Program-made: the position numbers and the translations under genes
DNA from: JACCXG01 sp963834305
GTDB taxonomy: Bacteria > Acidobacteriota > Vicinamibacteria > Vicinamibacterales > 2-12-FULL-66-21
Assembly: GCA_963834305.1 (NCBI GenBank)
Contig: CAWIAX010000003.1
Coordinates: 682,001 to 746,000, forward strand
DNA length: 64,000 bases
Direction of reading: 5' to 3'
Part shown: positions 38,031-48,089 of the stretch, piece by piece
How the letters are laid out: each line of letters starts with the position of its first letter
Numbering within the stretch: position 1 is the stretch's first letter
The notes under the pieces: generated by a model
Database searches by the model: none
Seen by the model: only the letters and a program-made list of their open reading frames with translations
Told to the model about the DNA's origin: nothing

Positions 38031-38312
38031 ATGGGCACAATGAAAGACGACGAGGTGCAGGCCAGACTGCTGGAACTGCCGGGCTGGGGCTTCGCCGAGA
38101 GGGCGATCCGGCGTGAGTTCACGTTCGCGGATTTTGCCGACGCGGTGGCCTTCGTTGTCCGCGTGGGGTTTGCCGCCGAGGCGGTCGATCACCACCCCGA
38201 TATCCTGATCAACTACAGGCGGGTGACGCTGACCTACAGCACCCACAGCGCGGGGGGCTTGACGGAGAAGGATTTCGCGGGGGCGGCAGAGGCGACGCGC
38301 CTGGCCGTCTAG
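38031..38312 (+). CDS. phhB: Pterin-4a-carbinolamine dehydratase
   Basis: Dehydrates 4a-hydroxy-tetrahydropterin, recycling the cofactor of aromatic amino acid hydroxylases. 93 residues; the family signature FAAEAVDHHPDILINYRRVT contains the catalytic His pair, followed by LTYSTHSAGGLTEKDFAGA. The preceding helix is FADFADAVAFVVRVG. It could also have the known molybdopterin-side or coactivator-like uses of PCD proteins. No hydroxylase gene is in the window. Its TAG stop overlaps the stop of the convergent shell gene in a CTAG tetranucleotide. Confidence 0.93.
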   Translation: MGTMKDDEVQARLLELPGWGFAERAIRREFTFADFADAVAFVVRVGFAAEAVDHHPDILINYRRVTLTYSTHSAGGLTEKDFAGAAEATRLAV

Positions 38313-38596
38313 GTGATGGGAAAGACGGAATCGAGGCCGTCAGCCGGGTTCGCGATGACGTGGACGCCGACCAGCTCGCCCACCCGCCGGGCGGCCGCCG
38401 CGCCGGCATCGGTGGCCGCCTTCACCGAGGCGACGTCGCCCCGCACGATTGCGGTGACGAGCCCGGCATCGACCTTCTGCCAGCCGACGAACACGACGTT
38501 GGCGGCCTTGACCATCGCGTCGGCCGCCTCGACCATGCCCACGAGGCCGCGCGTTTCCACGAGGCCCAGCGCTTCGCCCGGAAGGTCTTTTGCCAC
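38309..38596 (-). CDS. Bacterial microcompartment hexameric shell protein (BMC-H, PduA/EutM type)
   Basis: 95 residues from GTG 38596. It matches the BMC-H fold across its whole length: PGEALGLVETRGLVGMVEAA at the N-terminus, DAMVKAANVVFVGWQKVDAG, LVTAIVRGDVASVKAATDAG and AAAARRVGELVGVHVIANP. The pore-lining loop is QKVDAGLVT, where PduA has KIGSGLVT. Such proteins tile as hexamers around enzymes that make volatile or toxic aldehydes. It is the last gene of a long run and lies 13 bp after the D-threonine-aldolase-like gene. No pentamer, trimer or core enzyme cluster is present in the window, so it is either a satellite shell gene or part of an unusual compartment. Confidence 0.92.
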   Translation of the reverse strand: MAKDLPGEALGLVETRGLVGMVEAADAMVKAANVVFVGWQKVDAGLVTAIVRGDVASVKAATDAGAAAARRVGELVGVHVIANPADGLDSVFPIT

Positions 38597-38609
38597 GTCG
38601 AGGATTCTA

Positions 38610-39729
38610 CTACGCGATGCGGCCGCGCGCGGCGACGCGCAGGGTGTCTCGCGCCTCCCCCCCGTCCACGACCCAGATCTCGTCCACGAGATTCGACACG
38701 ACACACGAATGGTTCGGCACGATGCGCACCAGGTCGCCGGGCGCCAGCCTGGAGCCCTGCCCCTGCACGCGCACGACCGCGTGCTCTTCCGAGAGCCGCT
38801 CGATCAGCAGGCTGTCGTCCGGCACGAACGAGTCGAGAGACCGCAGCACGGTGCCGTACCCGCGCGGCGCCCGCGCACCAGGTCGCTCGTCAGCGTCTTG
38901 CTGCCCGCGTCGAGGATCGAGCCGATCCGCCGATGGCCGGCTGACGACGCGCGCGAGGACGGTGAGGGCGCAGTCGTCCCAGGTCGCGGAGCCGAGCGTC
39001 ACCTGCATGCGGTCGTAGTAGATGTAGTTGCCCGGCCGCAGCTCGGTGATGCCGGGCAGCTGGGCGCTGAAGCGCGCGGTGGGCGTGGCGCCGACGCTGA
39101 TCTCCTCGACCGCCACGCCGCGCCCGGCGACCCGCTCCTTCAGGGTCGTCAGCAGCTCCGCTTCCTCGCGTGCGATGGTCGCCACCTGCGTCCTGCGAGG
39201 TGGCGCCGTAGGCATGGCCGGCGTGACTGAGCAGGCCCTTGAACCGCAGGCCGGGCAGCGAGGCGACCCGCTCGATGAAATCGACGGCGGTCGCCGGGTC
39301 CGGGTCGATCCCGCAGCGGTGCAGGCCGACGTCCACCTTCACGAGCACGTCGACCTCGCGTCGCGCGGCGCGCAGGACGTCGGACCAGCCGCGCGCGACG
39401 TCGAGATGATCCACGATGAAGGAGAGCCGGGTGCGGTCGAGCAGCGCGAGCACGCGGTCGCCGTTGGACGGGTGCAGCGGGTAGGGCAGGCGGATGTCTT
39501 CGACGCGATGATCGGCGAAGACCTCCGCTTCCCCCAGCTTCGCGCAGCAGATGCCGACGGCGCCGCGCGCGATCTGGATCGCCGCCAGGTCGGGGCTCTT
39601 GTGCGTCTTGACGTGCGGCCGTAGCCGCTTCCCCCGGGCCTCGGCGGCCGACTGCATGCGATCGATGTTCCGCTCGAGCCGCGGCAGGTCGGCGAGCACG
39701 CACGGCGTACGGAGGGCGGTCAGTGTCAC
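38610..39729 (-). CDS. D-threonine-aldolase/D-serine-dehydratase-like PLP enzyme (frameshifts)
   Basis: Alanine-racemase-fold PLP enzyme. It starts MTLTALRTPCVLADLPRLER; the PLP Lys is in RLRPHVKTHKSPDLAAIQIA, and LVKVDVGLHRCGIDP follows. After a frame change near 39190 come VATIAREEAELLTTLKERV and GITELRPGNYIYYDRMQVTL. Further changes near 38930 and 38880 lead to YGTVLRSLDSFVPDD and the metal-site motif RIVPNHSCVVSNLVDEIWVV, the H-x-C of D-threonine aldolase and D-serine dehydratase. About 373 residues joined. Family members split D-threonine to glycine and acetaldehyde or deaminate D-serine. Acetaldehyde would suit the adjacent shell protein, but which reaction occurs is unknown. Confidence 0.82.
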
Positions 39730-39744
39730 GCCCGCGAGTGTACT

Positions 39745-40986
39745 TCAGCGCCGCTCGAAGAGCCCCAGCGGCGCCGCCGGTGCGGCGAACCCCGGGAACA
39801 CGGTCCGCGTGTCGGTCAGCCCGAGGTGCCCGCGCACGACTTCGTTGAAGACCGCGCGGAAGTCCGTGGTGATCGCGAGGTCGCGCCGGTCGTGGCGCTG
39901 CTCGGGAGCCAGGCCGGGCCAGCGGCCGTAGATCCGCCCCCCCTGCACCGCACCGCCAATCACCATCATGGCGTTGCCGTGGCCGTGGTCGGTGCCGCGG
40001 TTGCCGTTCTCGGCCACGGTGCGGCCGAACTCCGACATGGTGAGGATGACGACGTCCTGCATGCGATCGCCGAGATCGCGCGCCAGCGCGGCGATGCCGC
40101 GGCCGAAGTCGTCGAGGCGGTTCGCGATCTGTCCCGTCGCCCCGCCTTCATTCGCGTGATGGTCCCAGTTGCCGCTCTCCGCGAACGCCACCTCGAGCCC
40201 GACGTCCGCCTTCACGAGCTGGGCGATCTGCCGCAGCGCCTGGCCGTAGGCGGACGAGGGGTAGGCGGCGCCGTTGGCGGGGGCGTATTGTTTCGGGTCC
40301 GCTTCCTTCAGCAGCCGGACGGCATCGAAGGCATCACGGCTCGCCGTGTTGAGCACCCGGTCCGCGGCCTGCGCGTACTCCCGCTCGAACGACGACTGCA
40401 CCATGTCGCCGCCCCCTGCCCGGATGCCGAAGCGATCGATCTGGCCGACGGCCAGCGCGGGCGCGCTGCCCTGCAGCGAGCGGGGCAGCTGTGACGCCAG
40501 CGCCACCGCGCGGAACGGGGTCGCGGCCTGATGTTCGCGCGCGTGCAGGTAGCGGTTCAGCCAGCCGTCCGGCGTGCTCTTCACGCCCGGCGTGGCGGTT
40601 TCCATGTAGTCCTGGGCGTCGAAATGCGACCGCGTGGCGTCGGGCGATCCGCACGCGTGCACGATGGCGAGCGTCTTCGCCCGGTAGAGCGGCTCGAGCG
40701 GCGCGAGGCGGGGATGCAGGCCGAAGAACCCGTTCAGATCGACCGCCGCGCCGGCGCCCGAGCCGGGCGTGCCGATGGCGATGCTCGGGCGGGCCTTGTA
40801 GTACTCGCGCTCGCCGAACGGCACCACCATGTTCAGCCCGTCGACGGCGCCGCGCTGGAAGATGGTGATGAGGACCCGCCGCCGCGCCTCCGCCGCGGCC
40901 ACCGTCCGCGCCAGGAACGCCGGCGCGAACCCGAGGCTGACGAGCGCCAGCCCGCCGTTCTTCATGAAGACGCGACGTGACACCAT
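39745..40986 (-). CDS. DUF1501-family Tat-exported protein
   Basis: 413 residues. The N-terminus MVSRRVFMKNGGLALVSLGF is a Tat-type leader. The body has the alkaline-phosphatase-superfamily-like DUF1501 blocks: VLITIFQRGAVDGLNMVVPF, RSHFDAQDYMETATPG, VILTMSEFGRTVAENGNRGT and DHGHGNAMMVIGGAVQGGRI. It lies six bases after the DUF1800 gene; the two families nearly always occur together and are thought to act as an exported pair of unknown function. The substrate is unknown. Confidence 0.92.
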   Translation of the reverse strand: MVSRRVFMKNGGLALVSLGFAPAFLARTVAAAEARRRVLITIFQRGAVDGLNMVVPFGEREYYKARPSIAIGTPGSGAGAAVDLNGFFGLHPRLAPLEPLYRAKTLAIVHACGSPDATRSHFDAQDYMETATPGVKSTPDGWLNRYLHAREHQAATPFRAVALASQLPRSLQGSAPALAVGQIDRFGIRAGGGDMVQSSFEREYAQAADRVLNTASRDAFDAVRLLKEADPKQYAPANGAAYPSSAYGQALRQIAQLVKADVGLEVAFAESGNWDHHANEGGATGQIANRLDDFGRGIAALARDLGDRMQDVVILTMSEFGRTVAENGNRGTDHGHGNAMMVIGGAVQGGRIYGRWPGLAPEQRHDRRDLAITTDFRAVFNEVVRGHLGLTDTRTVFPGFAAPAAPLGLFERR

Positions 40987-40992
40987 GATCGC

Positions 40993-42619
40993 CTACCTCT
41001 TCTGGAATTCAGGGGAGCCGAGCACCAGGGCGGCGGCCTGCCCGGCCGTCGTGGCGCGGGCCACGGTCGAAGTCGTGTTCTCGGAGACGTCGCCGGCGAG
41101 CGCGGTTGTCATCAACGCCTGCCCGTCGCTCCAGCCGTGACGAGGACGGCGACCGGGCGCCCTGCCCGACGCGGCCACTGGTGAAGGCCACCGCGAAGTT
41201 CATCCGGTTCAGCAGCGCTCCGGAGTTCACCCAGACGTCCGCGCGATCGACGTAGCCGGTCGGCGGCTGCGCACCGTAGAGCGGCATGCCGAGATCGCGC
41301 AGTGCGACCACCAGCGGCAGGCCGCCGGCGACCTCCCCGCCGGTCGCCCGGACGGCGCTGACGACGAACTCGAAGGGGGTCTTGACCTTGGCCCGGTAGG
41401 CCTCCGGCGCGAAGAACTCCGGCGACGTCACGATCGTCCGTACCACTTCGCGGATGTCGCCGTCCGTCCGGGAGAAGCGCTCGGCGGCGCGCGCAACCAG
41501 CGCCGGCGGCGGATCGTCCGAGACGAACCGCCGCGCCAGCTTGGTCGCGATGAAGCGGGCGGTCGACGGATGCTTCGCCAGCAGGTCGAGCAGCTGCTCA
41601 CCGTCGCGCTGCCCGCCGCCGGCGGCAATCCGCTGCCCCAGGACAGTCTTCTCCCCGTCGTCGTGCAGCCGCGGGTCGAAGCGGAACCCGCCGCCGGCTC
41701 GCGGGCTCTCGATCGTCCAGCCGGTGAAGGCGCGCGCCACTTCCTGGACGTCCTTCTGCGTGTAGCCGCCGTCGACGCCGATGGTGTGCAGCTCCATCAG
41801 CTCGCGGGCGTAGTTTTCGTTCAGCCCGCGCCGGCGGGCCTGCTGGGGACGCTGGGCCATGGCCGCGGCCCCGTTGCGGCGCGGCTGGGCGCCGCGCTGG
41901 AGGCCGGATCGCCGGCCCTGCTGCGCCGAGGCGGTCGTGGCGGCGCCTTCAGCCGCGCTGCTCTGCCAGTTGTCCAGGTAGAAGAGCATCGCCGGGCTCG
42001 CGGCCGTTGCCCCGAGCAGATCGCGGAAGCGCCCGAACACGTGCGGCCTGATGGCGTCGCGCTCGTATTCAGTCAGGTAGGTACGGACCTGCCCTTTCCC
42101 CGCGAAGACATTGAAATGATTGAACCAGAAGTCCACGAGCGCTTCCTCGAGCTGACGCTCGCTGTAGGCGGCGCGCAGGATCTTCTGCTGCGCGAGCTCC
42201 GCCATCGGCGTGCGCTGCAGCTGCCCGTCCCGGAGCGCTTCCGGTGAACGCCGTGCAGCCGGCTCAGAACCCTGCTGCTCGCGCCTGGCCATCAGCGCCG
42301 GGACGAAGAACTCCTCGGCCAGCTGGCGCGAGCTTTTCGTCAGGGTGGTGAAGCCGGACAGCCTTGCCGCCATGGCGGGGTCGGCCACCCGTTCGGGGTG
42401 CAGCTGCTGCTCGATGTAGGCCGCCAGCCCGATCTGCCCGACGCGCTCGATGGCGCCTGGCGAGGGCCCGAAGCCGAGCCGGTTCAGCACATGAACCACA
42501 GTTTTGTCGTCCGGCTTTGCCGGAATACCGGATTTGGTCTCGGGGGACGCCGCCCGCGAGCCGGCGATCAGGCAGAAAGCCAGGAGTGCCGTGGCCGGAA
42601 CCGTTGCGCGAACATGCAT
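40993..42619 (-). CDS. DUF1800-family exported protein (frameshift near 3' end)
   Basis: About 542 residues. ATG 42619 gives signal peptide MHVRATVPATALLAFCLIAG. Family blocks are VVHVLNRLGFGPSPGAIERV, EEALVDFWFNHFNVFAGKGQ, MLFYLDNWQSS, GLNENYARELMELHTIGVDG and GYTQKDVQEVARAFTGWTI. The end is reached only after a frame change near 41165, giving TTAGQAAALVLGSPEFQKR, the usual DUF1800 tail. Its partner DUF1501 follows in six bases. A Gln/Arg/Ala-rich insert (residues ~230-275) is longer than usual. Confidence 0.9.
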
Positions 42620-42712
42620 GAGTGTCACCTGCCACGTTAGACAGGCGGGAGGGCAGCCGGGTTGAATCGCGGGCCGGTGAAGGCGGGGGCAGGTTTGCCC
42701 CCCGGGGCGGCC

Positions 42713-44836
42713 TCAGCGCCCGCGCAGGTGCGCCGCGGCGCGACGCAGGGCGGCGGCGAGCCGCATCGACTGCGCGGCCACCATTCGTTCATCTTTCGCG
42801 TCGATCGCGGCGGTGACCCCCGGGAGCACCGACGGCGCGTAGGTGAACGCCGGGGCATGAATCAGGTGGCGATACCACGGGCGGCCCGGCAATCCGTCGG
42901 GATCGAGGAACGTGCGCTCGAACCCGAGGAGGATCGAATCAACCCTCCGCTGCGCGGCGCGATCACCAGACTCGAGCGCCCGCTGCCGCCATGCCGCAAA
43001 CTCCAGCGCCTCATTGACCAGCGCATCAGCCGCATCGCGCACGTCCGCGAGCACGTGGGGCGGAACCCGACGTTCGAGCTCGCCGACGAACCCGGCAATG
43101 CGCGCGGCAGACGCCGATGGGTCGAGCGGCAGCGTGTCGGCGTCCGCCAGGCGCAGCGCGGCCACGCCCCACAGCCGGACGAGCGCCGCGTGATACCGGA
43201 ACCCCGGATCGCCGAAGCGTTCCACCCAGGCATGCGTGTCGTACTTCGAGTGATACACGGCGAGCGGTCCGTCGAACGCCAGGTCGGCGATCGGCACGCC
43301 GAGAAAGTTGAGGAACACGGTGTAGTCCGAGCCCCCTCCCGGCCGCGGGTCGATGAAGGTGTTGTCGCCGGAGACGAGCGGTACGCCGCGTTCGTCAGCG
43401 CTGCGCCCGCGCGCGACGGCGGCAACGGGCACGTGCGCCACCGGATCGCGGACCGCCTGCGCCGCCTCTCCCACGAGCCGCACCAGGGATGGCACCGCCG
43501 AGGCCACGAACCGCGGCCCCGAGGCGGCACTGTCCACGTTCAGATAGGCCACCGCGTGGTCGCGAGCCCAGCTCTCATGCTGCTCCCCCCACTCGGTGGA
43601 CGAGGTGAGGGCCAGCTCCTCGGCGTCCCAGCTCGTGAAGAGGATCGATCGCTTCGGCCGCCAGCCGCCGCGGCCGAGCTCGCCGAGAGCACGCGCCATC
43701 TCCACCAGCGCGGCGGAACCGCTCGACGGATCGGCGCCGCCGTACACCCACGCATCGCGATGGTTGCCGACGATCACGTGCTGATCGGGCCACTCGCTTC
43801 CCGGGATGACCCCGGTCACCGTCCAGATCGCCGCCACCTCGTCGTCTGTCCGCACGGCAAGGCGCACCCGCGCCGGTCCGGGTCCCACGTGGGTGGCCTC
43901 CCGCAGACCTCCCTGCCAGCCAGGCGGCGCCGGCGTCCCGCCCAGTGCCTGGAGGATCGGCCGCGCATCCACGGCCGACAGCGGCGCAGCGACAATGGCC
44001 GGGAGCGACACGGCGTCCCCGCGCGCGACGCGCCGCGCGCCCGGGACCGACGGCCAGCCGGGCGTCAGCGGGTCTCCCGGCACCAGGAAGTCGTAGGCGA
44101 TGCTGCCGCGCTCGATCCGGCTGTCGGGACCCCACGGTCCGTCGGGATAGGGCGGCCCCTGCGCGGAACCGCCGGCCGAGGGATCCGAATACATCAGGAT
44201 CCCCGCCGCGCCGCGCTGCTGCGCGGTGAAGGCCTTGAACCCGCGATAGCTGTACGGCAGCGAATGACGGACGAGGACAATGAGCCCGCGCACGTCGATG
44301 CCGCGCGCGGCGAGCCAGTCGTAGTCGGACGGCGATCCGGTGCCCGCGTACACCACTGGCGCGGTCACCTCGCCCGGCGGGGAATAGGCGAGCGTGGGCA
44401 CGTCCGGGATGTCGCGCGCGGTGTCGGGATCGCCCGCCACGCCAGGCTCGAGCATCGAGGCCCGCCAGCGCGCCGGCTCCACCATCTCCACCGTGACCTC
44501 GCGCGGCTTCGGCAGCAGCACCTCGTGGGTGACGATCGACACGTCGTGCAGCCCCGCCTCGCGGAACTGCTGCGCGGTCCAGTCGGCAAGCTCGCGGTCC
44601 CTCCGTGAGCCGGCCGGGTGCGGCTCGCGCGTCAGCAGCCGGTGGGTCTCGCGCAGCCGCGCCGGATCCGGAAGCGCCTGGAACCGCCGCTCGAGCGCCA
44701 GCTGTCCGCCAGCGGACGCCCGCGCGAAGCCGAAGGGCACGTCAGCATCCCGTCGCGCAAAGTCGAAGACCGCGGCGATGAGCGCCGCCACCACCGCACA
44801 AAAGACGATGAGGCCGGCCCCCGCTCGACTGCTCAC
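42713..44836 (-). CDS. Glutamate carboxypeptidase II-like M28 zinc peptidase
   Basis: 707 residues, the length and layout of human PSMA/GCPII homologues: N-terminal signal anchor (GLIVFCAVVAALIAAVFDFA), protease domain interrupted by a PA-type apical domain (around residues 110-300), and a C-terminal transferrin-receptor-type dimerisation domain. Zinc ligands appear intact: GNHRDAWVYGGADPSSGSAA (His, Asp), SWDAEELALTSSTEW (Glu-Glu), YLNVDSAASG (Asp) and VYHSKYDTHAWVERFGDPGF (His). Predicted to face the periplasm and remove acidic or N-acetylated C-terminal residues. It begins six bases after the upstream flavoprotein gene. Confidence 0.93.
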   Translation of the reverse strand: MSSRAGAGLIVFCAVVAALIAAVFDFARRDADVPFGFARASAGGQLALERRFQALPDPARLRETHRLLTREPHPAGSRRDRELADWTAQQFREAGLHDVSIVTHEVLLPKPREVTVEMVEPARWRASMLEPGVAGDPDTARDIPDVPTLAYSPPGEVTAPVVYAGTGSPSDYDWLAARGIDVRGLIVLVRHSLPYSYRGFKAFTAQQRGAAGILMYSDPSAGGSAQGPPYPDGPWGPDSRIERGSIAYDFLVPGDPLTPGWPSVPGARRVARGDAVSLPAIVAAPLSAVDARPILQALGGTPAPPGWQGGLREATHVGPGPARVRLAVRTDDEVAAIWTVTGVIPGSEWPDQHVIVGNHRDAWVYGGADPSSGSAALVEMARALGELGRGGWRPKRSILFTSWDAEELALTSSTEWGEQHESWARDHAVAYLNVDSAASGPRFVASAVPSLVRLVGEAAQAVRDPVAHVPVAAVARGRSADERGVPLVSGDNTFIDPRPGGGSDYTVFLNFLGVPIADLAFDGPLAVYHSKYDTHAWVERFGDPGFRYHAALVRLWGVAALRLADADTLPLDPSASAARIAGFVGELERRVPPHVLADVRDAADALVNEALEFAAWRQRALESGDRAAQRRVDSILLGFERTFLDPDGLPGRPWYRHLIHAPAFTYAPSVLPGVTAAIDAKDERMVAAQSMRLAAALRRAAAHLRGR

Positions 44837-44842
44837 GACCGG

Positions 44843-46415
44843 CTACTTTCGCAGCGTCCTGGCGATTTCACGGGCCGCGTTCCGGCCCGGCGCGCCGGTG
44901 ATGCCGCCGCCGGGATGCGTGCCCGCGCCGCACAGGAACAGGCTCTCGATCGGCGTCCGGTATTGCGCCCATCCGAGCACGGGCCGCATCGTGAAGAGCT
45001 GGTCGAGCGACGGTTCGCCGTGGAGGATGTGACCGTGCGTGTACCCGTAGGCCTCTTCCAGATCCACCGGCGTCAGGATCTGCCGGTGCTCGATGGTTCC
45101 CCGGATCCCTGGCGCGTACTGCTCGACGACGCGGAGCACGTTGCCGGCCAGCTCTTCGCGCGCGGTCCGCCATTCGTGCTGGTTGGCCAGCCGGTACGGC
45201 GCGAACTGCGCGCAGATCGACATCACGTGGTGCCCCGGCGGGCAGAGCGACGGATCGAGCACGGAGGGAATCGTGATGTCGAGGTACGGCTCCGTCGAGA
45301 TCTCGCCGTACTTCGAGGCGTCGAACGCCTTTTCGAGGTAGTCGACGCTCGGGCCGATGTGGAGGCGGCCGCCGAGGCCGGCCGCGTCAGCCACGCCCGT
45401 GAACGCCGGCAGCGCGTTCAACGCCAGGTTCACCTTGGCGACCACGCCGGGCATGCGGTAGTTCCTGATCCGCTGGAGAAAGCCCGGCTCGAGCTCCACC
45501 GGGTCAACCAGCGCCAGCAGCGTGCGACGGGGATCGGCGCTCGACACGACGGCGTCGGCAGGGATCTCGGTGCCGTCGGCCAGCACCACGCCGGTCGCGC
45601 GGCCGTCGGCAACGGTCACGGCACGCACCGGGGCATCGGTCCTGAATCGTGGCCCCGGCGTCGCGGGCGGCGGCGGCCAGCGCCTCGGCGAGCGCCCCTG
45701 GTCCTCCTTTCACCGTGACGCAGCTGCCCCCTGGCGCCGGATCGAACGCCGCGTTGAGCAGCATCGTCGCGCCGGTGCCTGCCGACCAGGGCCCCGCCGC
45801 CGCGCCCCAGATGCCGCGCGCCGCGATGGCCGCCTGCAGGAGGTCGGTCGAGAACCACTCGGCCACGAGGTCGGCGACCGCCATCGGCATCCACCGCAGC
45901 AGCCGGTAGCTGTCGGTCCGGCCGAGCCCGCGGAACCGGCGTCCGGTCTTCAGCAGGTGCCAGATGTCGCCGGCCGCGCGGGTATCGAGTGAGGGCGGGG
46001 TACGCTCCAGCGTCGGCAGCAGGAACGACGACAGCCGCTCGATCACCTGGCAGAACTCGGGATAGCGCGCCGCGTCAGCCGCCGAGTGCGCCCGAATCGC
46101 ATCAGCCGTCCGCGCGACGTCGTGCGAGAAGACCAGCGCCGGGCCGTCCGGCGACAACGCCACGAGGCGGGGATCGGGCTGCAGGAACTCGACGCGCCGG
46201 GCCAGGCGCATGTCCTGGACGATGGACGGCCGCAGCGGGCCGGTGGCGTGGGCGAGCGTCGGACACCGGTAGCCGGGGGCGACCTCCTCGGTCGCCGCGC
46301 CGCCGCCCACGCCGCCGCGCGCCTCGAGCACCAGCGGCCGGTAGCCCGCCTTCGCGAGGTAGAACGCGGTGACGAGGCCGTTGTGTCCGGCGCCGATGAT
46401 GACGACCTTCTTCAC
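44843..46415 (-). CDS. PYROXD2/phytoene-desaturase-like FAD oxidoreductase A (one frameshift)
   Basis: About 524 residues starting GTG 46415 inside a GTGA overlap with its paralogue. The dinucleotide motif is VVIIGAGHNGLVTAFYLAKA, followed by EARGGVGGGAATEEVAPGY. A frame change near 45650 separates this half from AVTVADGRATGVVLADGTEI and the C-terminal RTPIESLFLCGAGTHPGGGI block that closes the FAD site. The family is CrtI-like amine-oxidase fold, and PYROXD2 proteins are of unknown substrate. No carotenoid genes are nearby. It forms a tandem pair with the next gene upstream. Confidence 0.88.
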
Positions 46416-47998
46416 GGCTTCCGGCGCCCCGTTTCCTTCAGCACCCGCAGGGCGCTGTTCCGTCCGGGCGCACCCATGATGCCGCCGCCGGGATGCGCCG
46501 CCGACCCGCACATGTAGAGGTTCCTGATCGGCGTCCGGTACTGCGCCCACCCCGGAGCGGGGCGCAGGAAGAACAGCTGTTCGAGCGTCAGCTCGCCCTG
46601 GAAGATGTTTCCCTCGGTCAGCCCGAACTCGCGCTCCAGGTCGAGCGGCGTGAGGACCTGGCGGTGGAGGATGATGTCCTTGATGTTCGGGGCGTATTCG
46701 GCGAGCGTGTTGATCACCGCATCGCCGAACGCGTCACGCTGATCGTCCCACGTGCCCTCCTTGAGGTGATACGGCGCGTACTGGACGAAGCAGGACATCA
46801 CGTGTTTGCCGGGCGGCGCCACCGAGGGGTCCGTCAGGCTCGGGATCACGACGTCGATATACGGGCGCCGCGAGTAGCGCCCGTACTTGGCATCGTCATA
46901 GGCCCGTTCCATGTAGGCGACGCTCGGCGAGATCGAGATGGCGCCCCGCAGGTGCGGGCCGGGGCCGGGCAGGCAGGTGAAGTCCGGCAGCGCGTCGAGC
47001 GCGAGGTTCACCTTGCCCGACGAGCCGCGATACTTGTAGCGGCGCACATCCGCCGCGAACTCGCCCGGCAGGTGTTCGTCGCCCACCATCTTCATGAACG
47101 TCAGGTTGGGATCGACGCTCGACGACACGACGCCCGCCGTCAGGTAATCGCCGTTCTCGAGCACGACGCCGACGGCGGTCCCGTCCTTGACGATGATGCG
47201 GGACACGGTCGTCTCCGTGCGGATCTCGGCGCCGGCCTCCCGGGCGGCGTCGGCGCAGGCGTTGGAGATGGCGCCGGTGCCGCCGCGGGACAGCCCCCAC
47301 GAGCGGAACGCGCCATCGATCTCCCCCATGTAGTGATGGAGGAGGACGTAGGCCGTCCCCGGCGACCGCACGCCAAGGAAGGTGCCAATGACGCCGGACG
47401 CGGCCATCGTCGCCTTGAGCACGTCGGTCTCGAACCACCCGTCGAGGAAGTCGATCGCGCTCATCGTCATCAGCTGGATCTGGTTGTAGCGATCGCCGTC
47501 GGGCAGCGCCCGGAACCGCCGGCCGAGGGAGAGCAGATCGAGCAGGCCGCGCGGCTCGAGCGACGCCGGGTCGGGCGGCGTCATCGTCAGGATCGGCTTG
47601 ACGAAGCGCCCCATCTCGACCATCGCCTTGCCATATTCCTCGTAGGCCTCGGCGTCCACTTTCGAATGCCTCGCGATCTCCCGGCGGGTCTTCGCGTGGT
47701 CGTTCACCCGCCAGAGATAGTCGCCTCCCGGCATCGGGGTCAGCGTGCCGTCGAGCGGGAGGATCTCGAGGCCGTGGCGGGGCAGGTCGAGCTCGCGGAT
47801 GATCTCGGGGCGGAGGAGCGACACGACGTACGAACAGACGGAGTACTTGAACCCGGGATGGATCTCTTCGGTGACCGCGGCACCACCGACCAGGTGGCGC
47901 CGCTCGAGGACGAGCACCTTCCGGCCGGCGCGCGCCAGGTAGGCGGCGTGGATCAAGCCGTTGTGTCCGCCGCCGATGACGATGACGTCGTAGTGCAT
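46412..47998 (-). CDS. PYROXD2/phytoene-desaturase-like FAD oxidoreductase B
   Basis: 528 residues, intact, from ATG 47998 (MHYDVIVIGGGHNGLIHAAY). FAD-binding blocks are LVLERRHLVGGAAVTEEIHP and NLYMCGSAAHPGGGIMGAPG. The middle DTASR-type substrate region is FLDGWFETDVLKATMAASGV. It is paralogous to the gene at 44843-46415, with the same segments in the same order, but slightly longer and unbroken. It is the first gene of the minus-strand run toward the shell protein and is divergent from the GcvT-like gene at 48090. Confidence 0.91.
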   Translation of the reverse strand: MHYDVIVIGGGHNGLIHAAYLARAGRKVLVLERRHLVGGAAVTEEIHPGFKYSVCSYVVSLLRPEIIRELDLPRHGLEILPLDGTLTPMPGGDYLWRVNDHAKTRREIARHSKVDAEAYEEYGKAMVEMGRFVKPILTMTPPDPASLEPRGLLDLLSLGRRFRALPDGDRYNQIQLMTMSAIDFLDGWFETDVLKATMAASGVIGTFLGVRSPGTAYVLLHHYMGEIDGAFRSWGLSRGGTGAISNACADAAREAGAEIRTETTVSRIIVKDGTAVGVVLENGDYLTAGVVSSSVDPNLTFMKMVGDEHLPGEFAADVRRYKYRGSSGKVNLALDALPDFTCLPGPGPHLRGAISISPSVAYMERAYDDAKYGRYSRRPYIDVVIPSLTDPSVAPPGKHVMSCFVQYAPYHLKEGTWDDQRDAFGDAVINTLAEYAPNIKDIILHRQVLTPLDLEREFGLTEGNIFQGELTLEQLFFLRPAPGWAQYRTPIRNLYMCGSAAHPGGGIMGAPGRNSALRVLKETGRRKP

Positions 47999-48089
47999 CG
48001 AATGGGTCTCATGGTACACGCCGACGCCGGCTCAGCCGTAGAGCCTGTCGCGAACCGCGGCTTATAATCGCGCCCGAGCCTCCACCGCC

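Noticed and set aside
37936..38040. Longer TetR start at 38040
   Set aside because: It would place both palindromic operators inside the coding region and add an unrelated N-terminus; TTG 37935 begins at the DNA-binding domain.
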